Assembly: GCF_963678635.1 (NCBI RefSeq)
Contig: NC_087067.1
Coordinates: forward strand, 36,402,686-36,464,685
From: Symsagittifera roscoffensis
Taxonomy: Eukaryota; Xenacoelomorpha; Acoela; Convolutidae
DNA: 62,000 bases
Direction: 5' to 3'
In this document: piece by piece, positions 1 through 11,880 of the stretch
Position numbering within the stretch: position 1 is the stretch's first letter
Layout: every line of letters begins with the position of its first letter
The notes under the pieces: generated by a model
The model's input: only the letters and a program-made list of their open reading frames with translations
Told to the model about the DNA's origin: nothing
The model's database searches: none
Translations under genes and position numbers: made by a program

Positions 1-2268
1 ACGTTTTTCAGTGTGCCTTCTTATTTATATCGTTAAAGAACTAATTGGAGACATGTATTTGTAACTGGATATTACTAATCAAATTCAAAGTAATTATTGT
101 CACTGTTTGTCTGGAAGACGCAGTGTTCCATCAAAAGTTGTTTTAGCACCAATTTTGTACCAGACACATTGTATAATTATTTGTTGGGTTAGCTTCGTAT
201 GTATGTTTGTGTGTTTGTATGTGCTTGAATAGTTCTGAAAAGTACTTAAATAGGTTTTTAATTATGTTTGTATCCAAAAACAATTCATGGTTGCTTTTTG
301 TTATTCGCTTAAACATCAAACATTGTTTAAAAATTCGTGAAAACTTTTATAGAAACTGTAAATGAACAACACAGTCCAGATAATTCATTTGTATGTAAGT
401 ACTTGTTCACGTATATGTATATAGTCATGTTTTTGAAAATATGTAATGTGCGTATGCGTATTTATATGTATTTGTAATTACTGCGATTTCATTTACAATT
501 TTGATAATATTTTTATGTAGGCTTATTTATTCTTCTGTATAAGTTTTCATTCATTTATTTGATCAAACAAACCCTTTTAGACGCTCAATTACCATATACA
601 GCTAAAATTACAACCAAAAACCCAACTTTTTGAAGCATTTGGTTGAAATCATCAAAAGTAATTCACAAGATATTTTACATGAACAACACTTGTAGCAAGT
701 ACTTTAAACGTACATTTGTCTAGCTGTGTATAATTGTCTAGAGTTAGAGTTTATATAGCTGTTCCTTTAAGTACTTTTCACAAACTATTTTTTAAATGCT
801 ATGTCTGTGTATTTGTTTGTTTTTAAGTAATTAGATTGTTGTCTGTGTGTTTTAAATGGTAATTCGTCTATTCTGCTTAACAAACAACTTGAAACGTATA
901 GCTGCTTGTTGAAAATTAGCTTATGTTTAAACTCTGAAACGTTTCTGTAACTGAGTTGTCTAGAAGGATGTAAAGTATAGCACCAGAAATTATGCATTTG
1001 AAAACACATGTGTGTGTTTGAGCATAAATTTTAATTGTATTTTTTGTGTATATGTTCATGTACAGAAGTTTATATCATGTAAGTTTATCTGTTTAGAAGT
1101 GTAACAAAAATTAAATTATAACGATAACTCGAATCATTCTAATTTTGATTCCGGATTTGTCAAGTAATTCTAGAAAAAATCACTGAATCAAATTATATGC
1201 GACGGGTGTAATACATACTGCATGTATGCTCCTCTGAACTAGTTATTCATTTTGTACAAGAGCATCAAGACCGTAAAACGTCTTCTTTGCGAGGCAAAAA
1301 TTTGAGCCGTTTTTCAAAATAAGCATTTTTTCTAGAAGAAGTAAATTTTGGTTTCTGTGTTAATTCTGTTTTTTAAACTATCCATAAATGACTCATAAGT
1401 TGCAAATTGTGGATAACTTAGTAATGACTAATTTTGTTCATTCTATTGCTTTTGTTTTTTTTTATCAAGATTTGAAAATTTTTGCTATTTGAAATTTCCA
1501 TTAATCACAAAAAGTTACGAAACCAGATAAAAAACTGCAACTCAACTGTCACAACGAAGCAGCCCAAAACGCAAAAGAGACTTAAAAGTCTTTCACATAG
1601 GCTCCAAGTGTAGCAGAGATTGTTCCACTTTGGTCAATTTTTTCTCTTTGGGTGCAGTTGAAGTTTCTCCTCATCTATTTTCGGGTGTCTGCTCACTGCA
1701 TCAAAGACTTACTGGAGGCGAAGTTACAGAAGTCGAAGTATCTGCAAATGAGGTAAAAGGAGGCGGAATTGTTGACTCAATTCCTCAGGCCGACTCTAGC
1801 ATCTCAATTTCCTGGAGAGATCCAAATTGATTATCTGATGGATGAACGCACTCACAAAACCACTTGAACAGCAATTGTCACAGAGAGAAGAGTAAATCCA
1901 CCCCTTCGATTACCATTAGTTTGGCTGTACCCGCTGAATCAGAAAATAATTTCCGTTAGTAAAAGTACAATTCTTCTCTGATACGTTTTCAAACCAAATT
2001 TTAAAAGATTTAGGAATTTAATTGGAACAACTGTATGATCTATACTGATCCAATCATGATTGTTTGGTTTCAATTGTTGTCTTTTGATGACTAGAAAATC
2101 TCCGTGACAAGTTTTATATAAAAAATCATGCGTTCATACGGGAAATCAATCAAAAGTTTTACAAGAACTTTAAAACTCACTGGCATGAAATAACGGAGCA
2201 AAAGTACTTGACTTAAACGGAATAAGATAAAAAACTAAGTGAATCAAATGCTTGTTTGCAGGCGCATT
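1..2268. other. AT-rich stretch without a supported gene
   Basis: I see no recognisable gene. The sequence is AT-rich with TG-rich runs. The only less AT-rich patch is about 1560-1830, which has an open frame of 66 codons (1630-1830, plus) with no motif I recognise; it could be an exon or chance. Confidence 0.5.
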
Positions 2269-2850
2269 GCTTCTGTGTTAAATACCAAGAATTATAAATA
2301 AAATAGCCTTTATAGCTACTGTTCAGCACAGTTCAGGATCGTTCTTTGTCTAAACTCTGATCCTAATAACTATTGTAGATAAAAGTTTGGCTTTAAACAA
2401 ATTTGAGCCATGTATATCTGGTCTTCAGCGGCTAATCTGTTTTGTAGTTGTTTGTTTCCATGTGTGCAACATAAATTTCTGATTTGATGTAGATAACAGT
2501 TGCAAAAATTCAAAAAAAGTGCCAAAGTGAAATCCTTTACAGTTCAACCTGATAGAGAGTGCTTCTGTGTTAAATAGCAAGAATTATAAATAAAATAGTC
2601 TTTATACATATTGTTCAGTACAATCGAGGATCATGCTTTGTCTAAATTTTGATCCTTTTAACTATTGTATATGAAAGTTTAACTTTAAACAAATTTGAGC
2701 CATGTATATCTGGTCTTCAGCGGCTAATCTTTTATATGGGTTTTCATTTCCATTTGTTCAACATAAATTTCTGATTTGATATAGATAAAGTTACACAAAT
2801 TCAAAAAATTTCCAAATTGAAATCCTCTACAATTCAACCTGATATAAAGT
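2269..2850. repeat. Head-to-tail tandem duplication, two units of about 290 bp
   Basis: Positions 2269-2560 and 2561-2850 align from end to end with scattered substitutions and small indels. Both units begin GCTTCTGTGTTAAATA and end near CAACCTGATA(G/T)A(A/G)AGT, and share the block GTATATCTGGTCTTCAGCGG. The units abut directly, so this is a local tandem duplication. No coding capacity is visible. Confidence 0.9.
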
Positions 2851-3228
2851 TACGGGCTTTGGTTATTTGCTGAGAAAAATTGGGCTTAGGCGACGCTGTG
2901 TCTGATACGTGTGAGTAAATATGTTTTGGTTATTGTGTTTAGATGTGTTTATATCTTCAGTAATATAACAATAGTTAGGAGAGTAGTTACAACTCAACCT
3001 AGCTATGGCTCCAGACTCCTTAGAAAAATCTCGAAAAATCTACTATGTAGAGTATCTGTACTATAATCAAACTGGATAATACATCACAGTTTTTTAACAA
3101 ACTAAAAATTTTATTACTTATTTGTATTGTGAGCAGCTTGTGATGGAATTTCCACAAAACCGATAAATTTGTGAAAAACTTTTCAGTTTTTATATATATA
3201 TATATATACATGATTTTTAAATTTAGAT

Positions 3229-3306
3229 AGATCTACTGAGATGCTTATAAAAATTAAATGTATTTTTAGATCTACTGAAATGCTTATAAAATTTGAATGT
3301 ATTCTT
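3229..3306. repeat. Two tandem units of 39 bp
   Basis: AGATCTACTGAGATGCTTAT at 3229 recurs with one change at 3268, giving two near-identical 39-bp units. A TA dinucleotide run lies just upstream at about 3191-3208. Simple local repeat. Confidence 0.75.
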
Positions 3307-3694
3307 AGATAATAAATTGCAGTACCGAAAAAATGATTGCTGAATTTCTAAACCGTTAAAATTGTAATCATTTAGTATACATTAATTGCTTATTTTTTTT
3401 CTCTAGTGTGATTTTTTTTTGATCTGTTAATATGAAATTTGAATACAAAAAACTTTTATTAGTTGATAAATATTTTGGTGAACTGACAAAATTTCTAAAC
3501 TAATGACTACTCATAAAAATGGATTTTGAATTTTGAACTCAAATACTTGTTAGTGGATTTATTTAAAAACAATTTTCTGGCCGATGACATTTCCAGTTTT
3601 TTCAAAAGCGTGCTGGGAGATTTGTTTTCTCCTTTGCGGCAATCTTGATTTTGGTCCAGTCGACCAGAAAGAATTTGGGAGTGAAAAGATGAAT

Positions 3695-4002
3695 TTATTC
3701 TTTAGATATAATTTTAGACTCGTACATTTTTGCGTATTCTTCACTCTAAAACACAATGAAATTTGAAAAAAATTGAGATATACACATAACTTGATTTAAA
3801 GTTACACTGAAATTGGTTCAAACTCCACTCATTTTTGAAAAAAAAACTCACTTTTTGACGATCTGCGTAACATGAATTGCACAAAAATTCTGATGGGTAA
3901 TCGTTTTTTCCGTAAATTTTTGGAGTCTCCTGATAGTCTGAGCAGTAACCTGAATCATTCGAGTTCTCGTTTGAAAAAGTTTCTGTATAATTTTGGGTAT
4001 CA
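3695..4002 (-). CDS. Putative last two exons of an unrecognised host gene
   Basis: On the minus strand an open stretch runs from the gap edge at 4002 to 3852 and ends exactly at a good donor (AAA then GTGAGT). After a 106-bp intron (3851-3746) a TTTTAG acceptor opens a 17-codon piece ending in TAA at 3695-3697. The phases match (phase 0), so the two pieces form one reading frame. The upstream piece is polar and Ser/Asn/Asp-rich, with the run DSGYCSDYQETP and a CNSC motif; the tail is Glu/Lys-rich. The DSGxxS-like context would suit a phosphodegron, but that is inference. The rest of the gene lies in or beyond the assembly gap. I do not recognise the family; a chance open frame remains possible. 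Confidence 0.4.
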
Positions 4003-4202
4003 NNNNNNNNNNNNNNNNNNNNNNNNNNNNNNNNNNNNNNNNNNNNNNNNNNNNNNNNNNNNNNNNNNNNNNNNNNNNNNNNNNNNNNNNNNNNNNNNNN
4101 NNNNNNNNNNNNNNNNNNNNNNNNNNNNNNNNNNNNNNNNNNNNNNNNNNNNNNNNNNNNNNNNNNNNNNNNNNNNNNNNNNNNNNNNNNNNNNNNNNNN
4201 NN
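4003..4202. other. Assembly gap (200 N)
   Basis: Exactly 200 N, probably a scaffold gap of set length and not a measured distance. It removes the 5' part of the Penelope-like element to its right and the upstream part of the minus-strand exons to its left. Confidence 0.98.
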
Positions 4203-5517
4203 AAAAGGCATTTGAATATGGCGGTCAGCAAAGTATATTTCAAGTGTAATGATTTATGGTATGTACAAGTTGTTGGTTAAGCAATGGACGCGTCCCTCGC
4301 TGTTTTTCTGGCAAACTTATGGCTGAAAGAGTACGAGTTTGCTCTAAGACAAGAAATACCGGTGGGAACGGAGATGCAGCATATTAATGACAAAAACGGC
4401 TTGTGCTCATGTTGCGGCAGGAAAGTCACATATAGATCGAAGGGGGTTGAGTGCGAGAGTTGCCGAAACTGGTATCATCTAAAATGCGGAAGAACATCCG
4501 ATGACGTATACGCATCAATAACCGTGATAGTCTGGTACTGTGAAAGCTGCTGCCGAGCTAAGAACAAGGAGAAGGATACTCCCCAGTTGAAATTGTTCCT
4601 CAGGTATGTGGATGACATTGTTAGAACAGTCAGAGGGGAGCCGAGTTGTCTTCTCGATGCCGCCAATTCTCTTCATCCAAATTTGCAGTTCACTCTAGAG
4701 AAAACTAATTCGGATGGGGAATTTGCCGTTCTTGGATTTGAACATAAAGTTATCGCAGGGTAGGCGTGTAACTTGCAATTGGTATCAAAAACCAACAGAT
4801 ACAGGGACTATACGGAACTATAGAAGCTGCGCCCCAACTCCGTATAAGCGTAGTGTTATCCAAGGCACTGTACACAGTGATTTTAGGAGTACATCTAGCT
4901 GGGAGCAATTTGATAAGGCTATGGAAACTAATAGGGCGCAATGGCTGACAAATCAGTACCCTGAAATTTGGTCCACAAAGGTGGCTTCAGACGCCTTGTG
5001 CAAGATCATCGAGGGTAAGGGCAAGCCCCTGGATAGTGACAGGGGTTTTTCAGTTCAATCATCAAAGGATGGGAAGCCCCCAATGCTGATGGTGCAATAT
5101 AGAGGTAACCAGAGCCAATATTTTGCTAACAGGTTACGAAAATTAACTAACGTTCAAATAGTTTTCACCACAAGAAAACTACAACCATGTTTACCATCAC
5201 TGAAGTCAGCATTTTCTAATGACTTCAAGTCAAGAGTGGTTTATAAACTGTCATGTAGTGGATGCACTTCCACCTATGTCGGTCAAACTGTTCGACATTT
5301 GACCATTAGAATTGAGGAACATAAGAAAGCAGACTCACCGGTAGGACTCCACCTTCAGCAATGCCAACTTGAGGGAAATAGCGCAGATCTTAGTTGGGAA
5401 ATTATAGATTAGTCGAACAACCAAACAAAATTGCTAACACTAGAGGCAATATATACCAGGAAAGAGAAACTGGGCTTGAACACGCGTGATGAGTCTACGA
5501 GCAGGGAGTTACACTGA
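4203..5517 (+). pseudogene. Penelope-like element: RT core with inserted PHD finger, plus GIY-YIG endonuclease
   Basis: This is the 3' half of a Penelope-like retroelement polyprotein. From the gap edge the frame shows the RT motif B region (YVQ..G, then AM..SLAV.LANLWLKEYE). A C4HC3 zinc finger follows (4404-4553), then motif C FLRYVDDIV (YVDD at 4605-4616), the HPNLQFT region, and LPFLDL with YQKPTDTG. The GIY-YIG endonuclease starts about 5236 (VVYKLSCSGC, TYVGQT, R..EH) with the Cys-Cys-His-His residues usual in PLE nucleases. The reading frame is broken by a TAA at 4278-4280, a frameshift near 4715-4725 and a TAG at 5410-5412; homologous coding sequence continues to a stop at 5515-5517. 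The Gly-Ser of the usual AMGS motif is Asp-Ala here. It is a dead copy, but most domains are readable. The N-terminal RT motifs are missing in the gap. Confidence 0.9.
4404..4553 (+). other. PHD-type C4HC3 zinc finger inside the PLE reverse transcriptase
   Basis: Read in the frame of the surrounding RT, the segment has CSCC, then C-x2-C (CESC), x4, His, x2, Cys (WYHLKC), and a final W-Y-C-x2-C. This is the PHD-finger order C4-H-C3, including the conserved Trp two residues before the last pair. It lies after motif B and before the YVDD motif, where PLE RTs normally have a short connector, and adds about 70 residues. PHD fingers usually read histone H3 tails; a chromatin-targeting role here is inference. 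Confidence 0.85.
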
Positions 5518-5980
5518 CAATTTAGTCCCAAAATATTTTTTGTTTAAAACGTACATGTCTAAATCAAAATTATGACTCAGAAACTTCCAGACAAAATTAT
5601 TTTAAAATGTTTAATTAGTTTTAGAGGTTAAAATATTTTAATCTTAATAGTAATTTAGAAGTCAACTGTTATTGGCTAATTTTTTAACATGATGGCTTAG
5701 AACCAAATTGTATGGGAATTATTGTATATAACATTTCTAAATTGATGTTTTAACGTCATTTAGATAAGTTAATTGTAAAAATTCTGAGGTTGGACATGGT
5801 TGCAAAAACGTTAGAAATTTATTTTTTTGCAAAAATTTCTTTAATTAAAAAGAGCAAGTTGCCAGTTTTGATCAGTTTTTGCATGCAAATTGGAATTATT
5901 AGGTGACCTTTAGTCCGTTGAAATAAGTATAGATATGTTGTGCTGATGATCTGATATGCATGCAAGTATTTATATTATCA
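5518..5980. other. AT-rich spacer between PLE and LTR element
   Basis: No gene. It may hold the 3' untranslated end of the PLE, then host sequence up to the first LTR. Confidence 0.5.
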
Positions 5981-6350
5981 TGTTGAGTCAGGGAGAGCTT
6001 ATAGGTTGATCCATCTGAAATGGATCAAAGGTCCACTGTCTAATAAAAAGTAACTAAACGTAAGTTTCCGGCCCTGTTTTTTAATGGTGTTCGCGTGTTT
6101 TAGGTATTTTGAGACCTATGTAAGGTATTTTGAGACCTAAGTATGGAGACGTTTCTATTTTCTATAGTGGGGGGGGGGGGGTGTATTGGTAGTGGCCTTT
6201 AAGCTGTAACAAAGGTTTTAGTCTCATGTCGCAAGTGAACCGAATTGGCTCCGACCACTTGAATGTCCGTTGTGATTTTTTTTCTTGAGCCAATGGTTAT
6301 AGGGCCAATTTTTTTAACCTCATATGTGACTCAAGTAGGCGACTCTTACA
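5981..6350 (+). repeat. 5' LTR
   Basis: It aligns with 18413-18767 over its length. Shared landmarks: GGTTGATCCATCTGAAATGG (a hairpin with stem TGATCCAT/ATGGATCA), an AATAAA at 6042-6047 that may be the polyadenylation signal, and GTCTCATGTCGCAAGTGAAC. Unlike the 3' copy it holds a duplicated GGTATTTTGAGACCTA segment and a G run at about 6168-6181. A TGGCGGTCCTAGG at 6362 could be a primer-binding site, but it sits 11 bases after the LTR end, so this is weak. Confidence 0.8.
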
Positions 6351-7345
6351 TTATGTTTTTATGGCGGTCCTAGGTGTTTTTACGACATCAAGACTACGAG
6401 ATCAAACCCACTTGACACAGCTACTGGCTACATGCACAATTTAGAGTACCGGTAGTACGGTTCAACGGGAACGTATTCACCTTCTGTTTGTACCGTGATA
6501 GTTTTTTAAGAAAATTTGAGAAAATTTCCCGGTGCACTTTCCGACACGAGGCCTAGCTAACCGAGTAAAGGGGGTCACTAGGAGGACAAAAAACGAGTAA
6601 AAGAGAAAAAAGAAACAAAAAACCAAAAAAGGTTAGAAACAGGAACAACATCCATAAAACAAAAAAAGGACAGTGGCTTTGATTTCCAGTTTGGGTGGAT
6701 CAAACCTTTATATTAACTAAAATAGCATACCCATACTGTTTTCCAATAAGACCGATCGTCTCGATCAAATTAGCAAAGTTGTACAGGTGCCCGAGTGTGG
6801 GGCATTTTAAGGGTTTTCAGATAGCTTGTGATATCAGCGGACCACTGGGAGACTTGACTGGAAGAGGTGCCCAGTCAGCAGTGTGTTCAAAACAGAACAG
6901 GGTAAACGCAGGAAGGTTGATAGAGGCTCTGTTTGGTCAAACGGGTATCGTTAAAATCAACTTTACATTTTAGGAAATAGGTACAAAATTGGATAAGCGA
7001 GTACCCACCGTTTTGAGGAAACGTTTTTACTTGAGCAGAGCTTGGAAACAGGTTCTACGGTTTTCTCTCGAGAAGTTTAGCACCCATCGCGCTTAGTATA
7101 ATTTTCGGCTTAAGTGGGGGGCTAGATAGGGGGGACGTTAGAAGGGGGGCTGGTTAAGATAGAGGTTGGCGGTTGCAAATTGTAAAAAAGGGGGACACAT
7201 TATAGTAACTATACAATCGATATCGTCGATTTAGTTACATTAGTAGACCCAGAGTCTGCAGCGATCCATCTTTAACTCAGAACAAGGTCACACATGGAGC
7301 AACGGCAAACCAAGAAAAACAATTTCGATTGTGCTGGGCGACTTG
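6351..7345 (+). other. LTR-element leader, apparently non-coding
   Basis: About 1 kb between 5' LTR and gag, with G-rich runs at about 7117-7160. A 92-codon open frame at 6695-6973 has no recognisable feature, and I treat it as leader sequence. Confidence 0.5.
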
Positions 7346-9234
7346 ATGGCAAAGTTGGAGCAAATCGACAAGAAACTGAAGTACAGCGAGGAGGATTGCC
7401 AAGAGCTAAAAAGGGAAATACGATACAACAAGAATGAGAACCTAGACAACTGCTTCAACCTGGCAAGGGCGACGGAAGGAAAGCAACAGCAGATATCAAA
7501 CAAGGTAGAGGCTACCGACAAAGAGCGAGAGAAACGTATCAAAAAGGAAATGAAAGAAATGAAGCAACGGTACGACACCGTGATTGACAAGTTGTGGAAT
7601 CTAGAGACCAGAATGGACACATTGTGCAAAGACCAAGCGTGGAGTTCTTGTGCCGTACAGTCCAAACTGGATGCTCTCTTGAGAAACTCTCTAGCACAGG
7701 ACAAACTGGTAGGAGACAGACCACAAGGCACCCGAGTCGACTTTATAGAACCGCAACGGAATAAACGGGAGTCTACACCGTTACCCCGGATTGCAACGAG
7801 CACAGGGGCAGTGGGGTCCAAGACCATTATGAAGGGTGGAACCTCAGACTCGACGAAGGCACCAGGAGACTCCAGCACACACGCTAATGTAGCACCTGAC
7901 GCCATGACACGGGCGAGCACCTGGGAAATGATGAAGAGAACACTTGAAGCGTTCGCAACAAGGAACTCAGACTTAAATGACAGAGGAAGTGGTAAATCCA
8001 GAAAGACCTTCAAGAAACCCAAAGAGTTCAAAGATGACTCGGATGGCTGCATTGAAACATGGGTAAAAACCATGAGACTACATTTAGAACAAGACAACTT
8101 GAATGACGAAAAGCAGGCCTGAACAGCAATACTGAGCAATCTGGAGGGCACAGCGCTAAAATGCGTAGTAGCAAAGAAAGAGGAGGAGCGCGATACGTCG
8201 GACAAAATCTTCGAAATACTGTAGAACCGATTCGGATCAGGAATGAAGGGTCACCAAGCGATGATGAGATTTGAAAAAAGAAGACAAAGGGACGACGAGT
8301 CAATCGATCGGTTCCTGGATGATCTTGAGAGCTTGAGAAGAAGGAGCGATCCGGAAGAATCGACAAACAGAAGAAATTAAAGCATCGCCTCGAAGTTCAT
8401 CGACGGGGTGAAGAGTGACGACTTGAGAATAGCGACGTATTATACACTATCAAATGATAATGCACCAACACCAGAGGAGATGGGACAAAAGTCTATAGAG
8501 TACATGCTGATGAAATCAAAAAAGTACTCGTACTCAGAAGGCAGGAATATGGAAGGGGGAAGCTAACCACAAAAGTCTTCATGGTACAAATCTAGAGACG
8601 ACATGGATAACCGTAGGTCATGCGCAAATTGCGGATCGGATGATCATCATGTTGCTGACTGCACGACGTACAAATGAGGCATGAAAAGCCTGGAATACGC
8701 GTCAGATGAAGAAGATTTGAGCCAAACGGAAGTACATGAATTTTATTAGTGGCTTAATCATCAAAATAGGCGCGAGTTGCTTCTTCTGTAATCAAGAGGG
8801 CCATTTCAGGATGCACTGCCCATTGTTTTGGGAGGCGCTGAAGAATCAACATCAGTCCAAACACAAACTAGCAAACTACGAGGAATAGACAAAGTACAAA
8901 ATACGAGGAATAGACAAGCCGAAATTGACTTGAAGAACACGGAGTCCGCGAGTGGTGAGCTATCAACAAAGACGGTGAAAGCCGTAACGCAAGTCAAAGC
9001 TGCCACGGAGGCTGAGACCAGGAATTCACTGGGAATAAACTATGAGAAAGCAGCTGCAAAGGCGATCAACAAAGTAAAGCAAGACTTGGTGACAAAAGAA
9101 ATCGAGCAACGGCTGAAGCAGGAGATAGAAAAGCAGAGAGTGAACGAGACACGCTGCAAGATAAGGCCAGTATCAGAAGCCGGAGAGAACGCAATGAACA
9201 GTGGTAATTGCAACACTCTTAAAATGGTGACCTG
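7346..9234 (+). pseudogene. Ty3-type gag with coiled coil and two CCHC zinc knuckles
   Basis: The first open part (ATG 7346 to stop 8120-8122) encodes a charged, Lys/Glu-rich protein with heptad-like helical stretches, then a hinge rich in Ser/Thr/Pro and the start of a capsid-like region (W-V-K-T-M-R-L-H). The same protein continues after several stops. Two nucleic-acid-binding knuckles of exact form C-x2-C-x4-H-x4-C lie at 8621-8662 (CANCGSDDHHVADC) and 8778-8819 (CFFCNQEGHFRMHC), in different frames. Another open stretch (8828-9234) is Lys/Glu/Ala-rich. I chose ATG 7346 because it opens the longest frame; an ATG at 7294 is in another frame. Role: packaging and particle formation. Stops include those near 8120, 8222 and 8378. 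Confidence 0.75.
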
Positions 9235-9425
9235 AAAACCATTTGGCATAACGGAAACTGGGGCGAATATAATGTCAATAATCACAGTGGGCGGTCACGA
9301 AAAACAAGAAACCTGAGTGAACCGAGCGACGAGACGATAATGCACATTGATGGGTACGCAGATTACATGATTGCAATAAGCCCGCAAACACCTTCTAGAG
9401 CCTCGAGGGCACTACTCACGACAGG

Positions 9426-9985
9426 TTGCAAATCAGTTCGCATAGACAACAGATCGCATACACGGAAGCCTATGGTCCGCATGAGGTAATGCTGAATATA
9501 GATGGAAAAAACATCTACACGAAAACTATGATAACGTGTGATGAAGATCTAGCCGGACAAAGCTACGTGGGTAGAGAAGAACTAAAAGTGAGATCGATTG
9601 GACACTGTGCTATGTTAGAAGAAGATGCAATGCATATCGGGAAGCAGGCAGATGTATCTGCTCACGTACTAGACATAAGCCGAAAAAAGACTCAACTGCG
9701 TGGGTTATTGGACACAGGAGCGGTCTTGAGCGTCATACCAATGGAAAAAAGGAAGAGAATGGGCTTCGACAGAGATGACTTGATAGACTTGAGAATACGG
9801 CTGTCAGCAGCGAACAAGGGGTAATTGCAACCGCGGGTACTAGGCAGGACACCAATATTCGCTCTAAACTTGGGGGAACGCAATTTGTGAATGAGCTTTT
9901 TCGTGGTGGAGAACCTAGATGAGTCTGACCACTTCATTTAAGGCAGAGATTTCATCAGGAATTTCGACGTAACAATTGATCAAAA
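9426..9985 (+). pseudogene. Retroelement aspartic protease
   Basis: The open frame 9426-9824 contains LLDTGAVLSVIP, the active-site DTGA signature of retropepsins, at 9711-9722. After a stop at 9822-9824 a further stretch reads GRDFIRNFDVTID, the usual C-terminal part of Ty3 proteases (G.DFL..F...ID). It would process the gag-pol polyprotein. It lies between gag and RT as expected. Broken by several stops. Confidence 0.8.
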
Positions 9986-9992
9986 CTATGCG

Positions 9993-10466
9993 ATGTTCAG
10001 GACTCGGAACCCGGAAAGGAAGTCCGTAAGTAAACCGGTAAACTTGGTAATGGCGGATGAAAATAAAGCTCCAGTATTCTTGAGTAGGAGGGTACGTCTG
10101 AAAGCATACGAAGCGGCAATAGTAAGTTTGCCGATGAAAAACTATAATGAACTAAGTGACAATGAACAAGTACGTATAGTCCCAAATCCGAATAGTCAAA
10201 GTGCTGCTATTTTAGGAAGGTTCTTCTCGATAACCAAGAGTGGCCTCTGCATCAGTGTCTTGTTGAATACTCTCGATATACCAATCACAATCCAGAAGGG
10301 AAGGAAACTGGGATATGCTCTACCTGTGAAAATTCGATATGAAATGACTGAAAATGCAAAAGAAAATGAAGTTCTTGATTGCCCGAAACATAGGGATAAG
10401 AATTGTATCTTGAGAAGACTAAATAAAATAAAATATTCATCAGTCCTTGTGAAATCGCTGAATTGA
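9993..10466 (+). pseudogene. Protease-RT linker region of pol
   Basis: The 157-codon frame has RRVRLKAYEAAIVSLPM and a following beta-rich stretch. This resembles the variable domain between protease and RT in Ty3/gypsy polyproteins, and its location fits. No catalytic motif is expected here. It ends in a stop 50 bp before the frame leading into RT. Confidence 0.6.
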
Positions 10467-10502
10467 GAGACAGACGATGAACTTTCGAGCTGTTCGATTT
10501 TT

Positions 10503-11880
10503 CAGGAAAGACCCACACTAGAGGAATTAGAAATGGATAAACCGGTATTACCAGACTTAGAGCACTTGAGGGGTGAGGTGACAGACGAGCAGCTCGAAGC
10601 CATCAAGGATGTACTAGATCGCAACCAGGACGTTTTTCGAAACATAAGGCAGACATTGGATGTTGTATTTTCGTTGAATATGAAATAGAGCTTGAGGAGT
10701 CGGCGGTACCACAAAGGGAGGGGGCGAGGCGTATGACCCCTAACAAATCGGATGCATGTAGAAAAGAGATAGAAACCCTACTAGAGTATGATATGGTAGA
10801 ACCATCCAAATCACCGGGGAGTAGTGATGGCTAAGAAGAAAGGAGACAAGCTAAGGTTTTGTTGTGACTTTCGGTATCTGAACTCCGTCACAGTGAAGTA
10901 TGCCTATCCCATACCTGGGATTGATGAGAGCCTCTCAAGATTAGGGGACGCAAAATTTTTGACAACCCTTGATTTAGGGTCGGCTTTTTGGCAGGTACCA
11001 CTGAGGAAGCAGGACAGGGACAAGACAGGGTTTGCTTGCAAGCTGGGTCTGTTTCAATGGAAGAGGATGTCCATCGGCCTTTGCAATACCACGGCTACGT
11101 TTCAACGGTTGATGGCACATGCATTGACAAGTGTAACAAAGAACTATGGCAAGCTGGTGGTGTGCTACGTGGATGACGTGGTAATAGCGACAACTGCTCT
11201 AGAGGACCACATCGAGCGACTAGACGAAGTCTTCGCTTGCATGAAAAGGGCAGGACTAAAATGCAAGCCATCGAAGTGCGAGATTCTCAAGGACTCGATT
11301 AAATACCTGGGGAGGATGGTGGATAAATATGGCATTAGACCAGACCCAGACGCAGTAGAAGCGGTGCTGTCTTGGAAATCACCGAAAATGGAGCATCAAC
11401 TAATGAGCTTCTTGGATATTGCGAACTATTACAGGGAATTCATCAAGGGCTATGCGGACAAAGTATACCCGATGCAACAACTCATGAGGCACAAAGGCAA
11501 GAAATTCACGTGAAATAACGCGGCAGAAGACTCATTTCATGGATTAAAGAAAGAATTGTGTGAAGCACCCGTGCTAGATATGCCAACGGAAAAAGGAATG
11601 TACGTGCTGGATACGAATGCGTCAGTGGTAGCGATCTCTGGCATACTCCATCAAGAGCAGGAATGAAAGTGAAAGACAATCTTGAGACCGATAGCGTACT
11701 GGAGCAAAGTCTTGAGTGATACAGACATGAAGTACGGGGCGCCCAAAGCAGAGATGTTTTGGGCGCGAACCATTCAAATTACGGGTCAACAATAGAGCAC
11801 TCGGTTGGCTGAAGACGTACTCAATGGATCAGAGCTACATTGGGAGGTGGCTCGACAAGTCAAGGAAACCAACAGAGGAC
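10503..11880 (+). pseudogene. Ty3-type reverse transcriptase and truncated RNase H
   Basis: After a leader resembling the region before RT (VTDEQLEAIKDVLDRNQDVF), the frame 10824-11513 has the palm and fingers motifs: RFCCDFRYLNSVT, PIPGIDE, FLTTLDLGSAFWQVPL, GLCNTTATFQRLM and the catalytic VCYVDDVVI near 11160-11185. IKYLGRMV and SFLDIANYYREFIKGYA follow in the connection region. RNase H starts at about 11520 (YVLDTNASVVAISGILHQEQ and RPIAYWSKVLSDTDMKY). Its middle is missing: the sequence jumps to the C-terminal part (NNRALGWLKTY, IGRWLD near 11790-11860). Stops at 10686, 11511 and 11664 break it. Confidence 0.9.

Noticed and set aside
3741-4280. Open frames running through the N gap
   Set aside because: They are open only because N codons contain no stops.
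6168-6181. G run in the 5' LTR as a regulatory G-quadruplex
   Set aside because: A single homopolymer, absent from the 3' LTR; replication slippage explains it.
6695-6973. 92-codon ORF before gag as a gene
   Set aside because: No motif, and it sits in the leader of the LTR element; chance frame is likelier.
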